This document shows positions 7,480 to 13,328 of a stretch of 64,000 nt of DNA, piece after piece (the stretch's first letter is position 1; every line of letters starts with the position of its first letter). The notes beneath the pieces were generated by a model. The model worked only from the letters and a program-made list of their open reading frames with translations. It was not told where the DNA came from and ran no database searches. Position numbers and translations under genes: made by a program. Source of the DNA: Pelistega europaea (GTDB taxonomy: Bacteria; Pseudomonadota; Gammaproteobacteria; Burkholderiales; Burkholderiaceae_B). The DNA is taken from assembly GCF_013133775.1 (NCBI RefSeq), contig NZ_JABGBO010000003.1:186001-250000 (forward strand), given 5' to 3'.

Positions 7480-8271
7480 ATGAAAAATACAAACCAAACA
7501 CAACCATTCGATGATATTCAAAAAGAAATCCAAGAACTCAAAGACGAATTAGAGAGAATACACTATGCCGGTACAATAGGCTTGAGACAAGAATTCGAAA
7601 GAGCAAAACCAGCTCTTGACTCCTTAAAATTTTTATTACAGATGAATAAATCCTCATCAAAAGATGAACAACAGGATTTTCAGCATCAAATTAACTCACT
7701 GACAGAGGAATTTTTTAAACTAGAATCAGTGACTTCAATGGACAAAGAATATATTGATAAGGAATTCGATATAAGAAATTGTCTTGATGGCATTAAGAAT
7801 GCAAATACGGATATTATGACATTCACCCGTTCCTATATTCGATTATTAAAGTTAGTCTTTAACTTCATGGAAGATAAATGCAAAGATACAAAGAATAATT
7901 TCTATCCAGAAATCATAGAATTCACATCTGATACCATCAAAACCAATACTAAAGAATACCCTCACATTAAAATCATCATGAAGTTTAATGGCTATGCCTC
8001 AATAACATATAACATCGTAGATTTGCATAGCGGTGATGTCATCGAAACACTGACACGGTATGGGCTGGATAAGGTGCTTTATCATTTATTTGATCTTTAT
8101 GGCATCGTTATGAATGACAGACGTGTAACCGTCATTCCTTTTATCAAAAAAGAGGCTTTAGATGAAAGCACATTCAGAGAAGTTCATACTCTTGTTGAAA
8201 GAGTTTATCTGATGTTGATACAAGCAGGTATAGAAGTAAATATAGAAAACACTATTCTTAATAAAGAATAG
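7480..8271 (+). CDS. GDKNIA-family paralogue B
   Basis: 263 residues, no named family. The N-terminal half is helical and charged, probably coiled coil (about 10-95). The C-terminal half carries the local family blocks in diverged form: YPHIKIIMKFNG, then YNIVDLHSGDVIETL, then HLFDLYGIVMNDRRVTVIPF in place of GDKNIANFPR, and a final helix followed by VNIENTILNKE, which matches INIKNTILV in paralogues C and D. No clear AAGGAG precedes the ATG at 7480; the start rests on paralogue A. A nearly identical but internally deleted copy lies at 11804-12199. Confidence 0.7.
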   Translation: MKNTNQTQPFDDIQKEIQELKDELERIHYAGTIGLRQEFERAKPALDSLKFLLQMNKSSSKDEQQDFQHQINSLTEEFFKLESVTSMDKEYIDKEFDIRNCLDGIKNANTDIMTFTRSYIRLLKLVFNFMEDKCKDTKNNFYPEIIEFTSDTIKTNTKEYPHIKIIMKFNGYASITYNIVDLHSGDVIETLTRYGLDKVLYHLFDLYGIVMNDRRVTVIPFIKKEALDESTFREVHTLVERVYLMLIQAGIEVNIENTILNKE

Positions 8272-8279
8272 TTTTTAAA

Positions 8280-8292
8280 TGGCGGATTGGGG
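8280..8292. mobile_element. Truncated attachment site: 13-bp copy of the tRNA-Ser 3' end
   Basis: TGGCGGATTGGGG is identical to the start (plus-strand reading) of the tRNA-Ser gene at 12208-12220, including CCA and the discriminator base, and is preceded by the same AGTTTTTAAA. The match stops here and an integrase remnant follows within 13 bp. This is how a half attachment site next to int should look. Confidence 0.65.
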
Positions 8293-8304
8293 AGGGAGAA
8301 ATAA

Positions 8305-8490
8305 TATTCCCACAAGATTGGCAATCAAGTTGAGGCTGCTTATAACAGAACAAAACTCTTAGAACAACGACGACCCCATATGCAAACCTGGGCCGATTAC
8401 GTATGTCGATTACTAACAAATACGAATAATCAACTTGCTGATTGTCTACGTACTGCTTATCAAAGCGACACTACCATGCAAAGCACTTAG
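8305..8490 (+). pseudogene. Tyrosine integrase C-terminal remnant
   Basis: An open frame of 61 codons without a start. It reads HKIGNQVEAAYNRT, then LLEQRRPHMQTWADYV, the usual end of P4-type tyrosine integrases (AAYxR holds the likely catalytic Tyr, then EQRRxxMQxWADY). The catalytic Arg-His region and all N-terminal domains are missing. These integrases insert at tRNA 3' ends and lie next to their attachment site, as here. It cannot be active. Confidence 0.75.
8465..8475 (+). promoter_or_regulatory. Shared leader motif, copy 4 (one mismatch)
   Basis: GCGACACTACC, 48 bp before paralogue C and inside the last codons of the integrase remnant. The overlap raises the possibility that the motif began as integrase-end sequence. 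Confidence 0.4.
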
Positions 8491-8522
8491 TTATATTTTA
8501 AATATTTAAAGGAGAAATCAAA

Positions 8523-9122
8523 ATGAAAGACAGTTTATTACGTTTAGTCAATGCTAAAACTAGCTTAGCGGAGTTTGTAGAAATTTTTGCCGAAACAGTG
8601 AGTTTTTCACACTGGTTCAAAAAGATAACAGAACAGGAAGAAAAGATAAACGATTTTTTAGACAGTCGTTTAGAGTTTGATGAAGAAGCCGATTCTGTGC
8701 ATTACAGTGATACTTTTTTATCAGAATTACCTAATCATCCTAAGTTAAAATTAATGTCCGTGAATTTCTATAAGAATATTCATAGACTTAGCTTAGTCGA
8801 TATTGAGACGGGCGAAGTCGTAAGAGACATTATAAATACAAATAGAAGCTTTTCAGCTACTCTGCATACAGGCACTTATCTAAACTACATTAGATGTATT
8901 TTTATTCTTTATGGTGAAATGCTAGGCGATAAAAATATCGCCAATTTTCCTAGAATAGATAAAAATACCGTAGAGCCAGAGGTTTATGAAACCATCAAAG
9001 ACTTAGTAAAGCTAGTTCATCATAAATGTGTGGAATGCAAACTAGCCACTGATACTGATGGTATTAATATAAAAAATACTATTCTGGTAGATGGTTTCGA
9101 GAATAACGACCCCTTCTTTTAA
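8523..9122 (+). CDS. GDKNIA-family paralogue C
   Basis: 199 residues, no named family. Blocks: N-terminal helix MKDSLLRLVNAKTSLAEF, YSDTFLSELPNHPKLKL, LSLVDIETGEVV, then CIFILYGEMLGDKNIANFPR and a final helix ETIKDLVKLVHHKCVE. AAGGAGAAATCAAA precedes the ATG, identical to that of paralogue D. About 120 bp in the signature region are identical to paralogue D, while the stretches at about residues 28-42, 105-120 and the C-terminus differ. No signal peptide, so probably cytoplasmic. Confidence 0.75.
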   Translation: MKDSLLRLVNAKTSLAEFVEIFAETVSFSHWFKKITEQEEKINDFLDSRLEFDEEADSVHYSDTFLSELPNHPKLKLMSVNFYKNIHRLSLVDIETGEVVRDIINTNRSFSATLHTGTYLNYIRCIFILYGEMLGDKNIANFPRIDKNTVEPEVYETIKDLVKLVHHKCVECKLATDTDGINIKNTILVDGFENNDPFF

Positions 9123-9381
9123 TAGAAAGCCTAGATATCTTTTACTACTTCTGGGAAATCATTTTTATACCTTATTTTTATTTCAAGAAACCGAAATAAT
9201 ACCAAGCAAACTTACAGCATAGCAACAGGCTATGCTTTAACTAATCATTTTATTCCATCTACAGTATCAAATCGTCTAAGTAAGCGTTTAGTCTACTTTG
9301 ACTGGTTATGAATCTGTGCGACACAACCATGCACAGACATTGCGTACACTGTTCGTATAACAAGACACAGGAGATACATTT
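9123..9381. other. Intergenic: decayed reading frame, hairpin and leader motif copy 5
   Basis: A plus-strand frame without a start runs into TGA at 9309-9311 and reads protein-like (YSIATGYALTNHFIPSTVS); it may be a gene remnant, family unknown. AGCATAGC (9216-9223) and GCTATGCT (9229-9236) form an 8-bp stem without a strong T-run. TGCGACACAACC (9317-9328) and an AGGAGATACATTT ribosome site precede the next gene. Confidence 0.4.
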
Positions 9382-10353
9382 ATGACATTACCTCTTATAC
9401 TTTTAGGTACAGCAGCGGCAGGCCTTATTGGCTATGGTGCTAAAAATAGTCTTTTTGGATATGTTGATAAAGACCGTGCGGATAGGCTGATAAAAGAAGT
9501 GGAATCCAAATACGATGACACCTTTAAAAAAATAGCTATTATTAATCGAATAGATTCAAGAGGCATAAATCAACTTAATCAGTTGCAACTACAAATTAGG
9601 CAAGATATTGATGAGTTCCATAAACTATCCGAGGAATTATTGGACAAAATTCATAGTTCTGCTCCACACCAAATGCCAAAGGTTTGTGTACCTCAGCATG
9701 AGTTAGAGGAAATTAAACCATTAGAGCTCCCTACTATGACTTGTCTCCCACACGTTATAGGTACAGGCATTATAGGCGGGGCTGCTGCATATGCTACATA
9801 CAAAGTCATTACGGCACTAGCTGCGGAAGAAGTGTGTCTAGGAGAAATGATTATCGTTGCTGCCCCTGTTCTTGCCATTGCTGGATTTGCTTATGCTAAC
9901 TACGCTGAAAAAGCAATAGCACGTGCGAAAGATTATGAGCTTCAAATTGAACAAGCCATCAAAAAATTGAATGCGATAGAAAACCGCTTCTTAAATATCT
10001 GGGGGTACACACAAAAGATTTGCTACTGTACTGAATCTATTTATGCCGTATTTTTGCGATATTTCGATACGCTTAAAAAACATCATATTCATCTCACATC
10101 AACCCAGAATATTGATGAAATTAAAGATGAGGTTCTCTCTGCCATAGATAATGGTTATAAGGTTGCAGCTATTCTTGCTAATCTGATGAGCACCCCATTA
10201 TTTAAAGTAAAGAAGAGTGAGAATGTCGTATTCGGTCAAGATAAAGCGTTTTCTTTCGAGACAGACGAAAACGGCAACAAAATACTGAATGAGGACGACC
10301 TTAATCAAGCTCTTGATTTAGCAGCAAAGGCAATCATACCGTTCTCATCCTAA
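9382..10353 (+). CDS. Glycine-zipper membrane protein, related in layout to 1700-2713
   Basis: 323 residues. Short N-terminal hydrophobic segment (LPLILLGTAAAGLIGYGAKN), helical charged region (about 35-95), hydrophobic core of two segments (about 128-148 GTGIIGGAAAYATYKV and about 155-172 MIIVAAPVLAIAGFAYAN), then a long helical region with an acidic end. The order matches 1700-2713, but the sequence is far diverged and the glycine core shorter. It is followed after 12 bp by paralogue D, so the membrane protein and a GDKNIA-family protein probably share an mRNA. Function unknown. Confidence 0.7.
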   Translation: MTLPLILLGTAAAGLIGYGAKNSLFGYVDKDRADRLIKEVESKYDDTFKKIAIINRIDSRGINQLNQLQLQIRQDIDEFHKLSEELLDKIHSSAPHQMPKVCVPQHELEEIKPLELPTMTCLPHVIGTGIIGGAAAYATYKVITALAAEEVCLGEMIIVAAPVLAIAGFAYANYAEKAIARAKDYELQIEQAIKKLNAIENRFLNIWGYTQKICYCTESIYAVFLRYFDTLKKHHIHLTSTQNIDEIKDEVLSAIDNGYKVAAILANLMSTPLFKVKKSENVVFGQDKAFSFETDENGNKILNEDDLNQALDLAAKAIIPFSS

Positions 10354-10365
10354 GGAGAAATCAAA

Positions 10366-10959
10366 ATGAAAGACAGTTTATTACGTTTAGTCAATGCTAA
10401 GACTAGTTTAGCTAGATTTATAGAAATTTTTGCCGATACAATAAGTTTTGTACGTAGAGAAAAACCAGAACAGGAAAAAAAGATAAACAAATTTTTAAAT
10501 AGTCGTTTAGAGTTTGATGAAGAGTCAGAATCTGTACATTACAGTGATACTTTTTTGTCAGAATTACCTAATCATCCTAAATTAAAAATAGTGTCCGAGA
10601 ATTTCTATAAGAATATTCATAATCTTAGTTTAGTAGATATTGAGACGGGTGAAATCGTAAATGATATTGCCAATACGAGTGAAAGTTTTTTAAGTACTTT
10701 GCGTAACGGTACAACCTTTAATTACATTAGATGTATTTTTATTCTTTATGGTGAAATGCTAGGCGATAAAAATATCGCCAATTTTCCTAGAATAGATAAA
10801 AATACCGTAGAGCCAGAGGTTTATGAAACCATCAAAGACTTAGTAGAGCTAGTTCATCATAAATGTGTGGAATGCAAGTTAGGTTATGATCTCGAAGACA
10901 TCAACATAAAGAACACTATTTTAGTGGAAGGATTTGAGAAATATGCTCCTTGCTTCTAA
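10366..10959 (+). CDS. GDKNIA-family paralogue D
   Basis: 197 residues, close relative of paralogue C with the same blocks (LPNHPKLKI, LSLVDIETGEIV, CIFILYGEMLGDKNIANFPR). The ribosome site and first codons are identical to paralogue C. Differences cluster in short patches, the pattern of gene conversion or selected diversification. It is joined to the glycine-zipper gene upstream rather than to its own leader motif. Confidence 0.75.
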   Translation: MKDSLLRLVNAKTSLARFIEIFADTISFVRREKPEQEKKINKFLNSRLEFDEESESVHYSDTFLSELPNHPKLKIVSENFYKNIHNLSLVDIETGEIVNDIANTSESFLSTLRNGTTFNYIRCIFILYGEMLGDKNIANFPRIDKNTVEPEVYETIKDLVELVHHKCVECKLGYDLEDINIKNTILVEGFEKYAPCF

Positions 10960-10973
10960 TGGCTAGAGATAAC

Positions 10974-11230
10974 TTAGCCAAATATTTCACTATGTGAATT
11001 TAAACGCATCAGAGTAACTACCTCTGCATCAACTTGGTAAATAAGTACCAAATCAGGTTTAACGTGACAGTCCTACATCCCTTAAAATCATTGATTAATG
11101 GATGATTACGATACCTTTCTGGCATAGGCGTACCGTTGAGCAAATGATGGAGTACATCAATAAGTTCAACGGATAAGCCAAACTTCTTGAAATCCTTCTC
11201 AAATGAGCGAGTAGTTCTAAGCCTCTTCAT
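10974..11230 (-). pseudogene. Frameshifted YafQ-family toxin
   Basis: From the ATG at 11230 the frame reads a normal YafQ start (MKRLRTTRSFEKDF) as far as FKGCR, near 11070. The correct continuation (DCHVKPDLVLIY, then LNSHSEIFG and a stop at 10974) is in another frame: one base, probably a G of GGGAC, has been lost. The truncated product ends with unrelated residues and lacks the catalytic D, H, D and terminal H, F. The rest of the gene is intact, so the loss looks recent. A simple sequencing error should be excluded. Confidence 0.8.
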
Positions 11231-11501
11231 GTGCCGCGGCCTGCATAAACGCATCTAATGAAGCATACTCCGTTATTCGTCCTTGCTCTATATCTTCTAT
11301 TGATTCACGGACAAGCCTTTTTCCCTTTTTGCTCAGAGTATGCTGTCTTTTTTCAAAAGACAGTGGCAAACTTCCCGTATCAACCACCTGCTTTAAAATC
11401 AATCTCATAAACTGACTAGGCGTAAGACCGAAATCTTCAATCACACGAAAAGATTCAGCCTTAAGTTGCTCATCTAATCGTAAATTAAAATTTGTGCTCA
11501 T
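11217..11501 (-). CDS. DinJ/RelB-family antitoxin of module 2
   Basis: 94 residues from the ATG at 11501, chosen over 11519 because AAGGG lies 6-7 bases upstream. Ribbon-helix-helix start (NFNLRLDEQLKAESFRVIED, then PSQFMRLILKQ) and an acidic C-terminal tail. It overlaps the damaged toxin. The antitoxin is intact while its toxin is broken, so it may persist as a repressor or as an anti-addiction factor for similar modules. Confidence 0.85.
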   Translation of the reverse strand: MSTNFNLRLDEQLKAESFRVIEDFGLTPSQFMRLILKQVVDTGSLPLSFEKRQHTLSKKGKRLVRESIEDIEQGRITEYASLDAFMQAAAHEEA

Positions 11502-11716
11502 ATCAAACCCTTTTATCAATTACATTAGGATTACATTGTAAAGCATTTGTTTTACGACAACAATAAAAATTTGTGATTAATATCGTTATATCCTACGTTG
11601 TATCCCAAAATTTTTCACTCCTATATTACTCCAATGAAATACCAAGAATGGTGTTTCTTTTTTCTTTAATAATCAAAGGAGTAAATATATTTTATTGGCT
11701 TGCCATTGTTCTTTCC

Positions 11717-11750
11717 TGCGACACAACCTAACAATCCATATTGTTAATAT
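11717..11750 (+). promoter_or_regulatory. Shared leader motif, copy 6
   Basis: TGCGACACAACC at 11717-11728, then ATATTGTTAATAT at 11738-11750, as in copies 1 and 3. It is part of the long repeat, so it is not independent of copy 3. Confidence 0.45.
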
Positions 11751-11803
11751 GAATAGGTTAAGAAGCACTTCTCATTTGATTAGATTAACTACCCTAGCAA
11801 ATT

Positions 11804-12199
11804 ATGAAAAATACAAACCAAACACAACCATTCGATGATATTCAAAAAGAAATCCAAGAACTCAAAGACGAATTAGAGAGAATACACTATGCCGGTACAA
11901 TAGGCTTGAGACAAGAATACGAAAAAGCAAAACCAGCTCTTGACTCCTTAAAATTTTTATTACAGATGAATAAATCCTCATCAAAAGATGAACAACAGGA
12001 TTTTCAGCATCAAATTAACTCACTGACAAAGGAATTTTTTAAACACAGACGTGTAACCGTCATTCCTTTTATCAAAAAAGAGGCTTTAGATGAAAGCACA
12101 TTCAGAGAAGTTCATACTCTCGTTGAAAGTGTTTATCTGATGTTGATACAAGCAGGTATAGAAGTAAATATAGAAAACACTATTCTTAATAAGGAATAG
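11804..12199 (+). CDS. GDKNIA-family paralogue E, internally deleted copy of B
   Basis: 131 residues. The first 78 codons match paralogue B almost exactly (through QQDFQHQINSLT and EFFK); the next joins HRRVTVIPF, so 132 codons (396 bp) are missing in frame. The lost part holds the middle domain and the YPHIKI and VDLHSGD blocks. The junction AAAC|ACAG shows no clear microhomology. The product keeps the helical start and the final helix; whether it is functional is unknown. Confidence 0.65.
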   Translation: MKNTNQTQPFDDIQKEIQELKDELERIHYAGTIGLRQEYEKAKPALDSLKFLLQMNKSSSKDEQQDFQHQINSLTKEFFKHRRVTVIPFIKKEALDESTFREVHTLVESVYLMLIQAGIEVNIENTILNKE

Positions 12200-12207
12200 T
12201 TTTTAAA

Positions 12208-12295
12208 TGGCGGATTGGGGGGGATTCGAACCCCCGATACGTTTCCGTATGCACGCTTTCCAAGCGTGTGCCTTAAGCCACTCGGCCACCGATCC
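12208..12295 (-). tRNA. tRNA-Ser (GGA)
   Basis: 88 nt with encoded CCA and G73. The anticodon loop TTGGAAA gives anticodon GGA; the long variable arm (CATACG/CGTAT) is typical of class II serine tRNAs; the T-arm is GGGGG-TTCGAAT-CCCCC. In the acceptor stem GGATCGG faces CCAATCC, leaving a C-A mismatch at the fifth pair. The 3' end is also the attachment site of the neighbouring element, and the mismatch may have come with it. Confidence 0.95.
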
Positions 12296-12396
12296 GTTTG
12301 CAGAGCCCATTGAAACATCATCTCAATGGGATTCAAAATAAAGAAGAAAACTCGCTCAAAATGAGCATATCACATCTCAAAATGTGTACGATTTTC

Positions 12397-13014
12397 CTAA
12401 GAAGAACGCCATTTTAACATTCTTTCCACATATCGTGCGATGGTATCTATCTCAATGTTGACAAATTTTCCTGCAGATAAGTGTTTAAGTGTCGTCACTG
12501 CAACAGTATGTGGAATAAGGTTAATTGAAATCACGCAACCTGCCGCATTATCTTCTACGCTATTAACCGTTAAGCTAACGCCATTTACCGTTACAGAGCC
12601 TTTGTATGCCATATACGGGCTAAGTTCTGTAGGAATTTGAATACGTAGAGTATATGACTCTCCAATAGGTTCAAAACTCTCTACTTTACCCAATCCATCG
12701 ACATGGCCAGAGACTAGATGCCCATCTACTGTATCAGACAAGCGCATGGCGTGTTCTAAGTTCACTTCACCAGTTGCATCAAGTCCGCTGGTTTTATTTA
12801 AACTCTCACGTGATACGTCCACTTTAAAATGTTTATTATCAAACTCAATGACAGTCATGCAAGCGCCTTGGATAGCGATAGAGTCACCTAACTTCACCCT
12901 GCTCATATCGAAATTATTCGCCTGCACGGTCAAGCGTACACCATCATTTGCACTCTTGCCAAGTGGTTCTACATGGGTAATCTGGCCTACTCCTGCCACA
13001 ATTCCTGTAAACAT
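12397..13014 (-). CDS. ribE: Riboflavin synthase, alpha chain
   Basis: 205 residues with the two homologous lumazine-binding barrels of the family: MFTGIVAGVGQI starts the first, and SGHVDGLGKVESFEPIGES starts the second. It joins two 6,7-dimethyl-8-ribityllumazine molecules to make riboflavin, in the cytoplasm. It follows ribD after a 314-bp gap containing an antitoxin fossil; in relatives the two are usually close. The tRNA-Ser gene and accessory region lie downstream, where further rib genes would be expected. Confidence 0.95.
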   Translation of the reverse strand: MFTGIVAGVGQITHVEPLGKSANDGVRLTVQANNFDMSRVKLGDSIAIQGACMTVIEFDNKHFKVDVSRESLNKTSGLDATGEVNLEHAMRLSDTVDGHLVSGHVDGLGKVESFEPIGESYTLRIQIPTELSPYMAYKGSVTVNGVSLTVNSVEDNAAGCVISINLIPHTVAVTTLKHLSAGKFVNIEIDTIARYVERMLKWRSS

Positions 13015-13328
13015 GATTATTCCTTCATGAAGATGTTCTTAACTGGCTATATTGTATCTGCAAAAAGAAGTTTATGCTGTATTACCAATAGCAAGGACTG
13101 TGATATTCACTCGCTCTAATTTATCAGACAGCCTACATACCTTACAAAATGCCATAACGCACAGCAACACTAAAAATCACACAAACTCATTTGATATTTG
13201 ACAGTCAAATGAAAAAAACTTAGCAGCATTGCGAGGAGCAGAGTCGGAAACATTAAGAAATCTATCACTAGAAGAGGCTTAGAGTCAGAAGAATCCAACT
13301 TACTCTCTGCTAGGCGCTATATCAAAAG
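13015..13328. other. ribD-ribE gap
   Basis: Apart from the antitoxin fossil at 13187-13282 nothing else is recognised. I see no FMN riboswitch signature on the minus strand before ribE. Confidence 0.5.
13187..13282 (+). pseudogene. Decayed DinJ antitoxin C-terminus
   Basis: In one plus-strand frame the bases read SFDI-stop-QSNEKNLAALRGAES and then ETLRNLSLEEA-stop. The intact antitoxin at 6963-7235 has PFDIWQPNEKTLAALREAES and GKLKNLSLEEA: about 24 of 32 positions agree and W has become a stop. Weaker similarity, in a shifted frame, continues upstream to about 13150. No toxin remnant follows. Confidence 0.75.

Larger units (their letters stand above)
7281..8292. repeat. Long direct repeat, left copy
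   Basis: Near-identical to 11605-12220, offset 4,324 bp. The shared block holds the leader, the start and end of the paralogue gene, and the first 13 bp (read on the plus strand) of the tRNA-Ser gene. The right copy lacks 396 bp inside the gene. Weaker similarity continues left to about 7269. Confidence 0.85.
11605..12220. repeat. Long direct repeat, right copy
   Basis: Matches 7281-8292 apart from a 396-bp deletion inside the paralogue gene and a few substitutions. It runs into the tRNA-Ser gene, where the copies part after TGGCGGATTGGGG. Weaker similarity extends to the antitoxin leader at about 11572. Confidence 0.85.

Noticed and set aside
8305-8490. Intact integrase
   Set aside because: Only the last 61 codons remain and no start codon or N-terminal domain is present.
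4824-11750. The leader motif as integron attC sites or CRISPR repeats
   Set aside because: Spacing is irregular, there is no attC-like fold or integron integrase, and no regular spacers.
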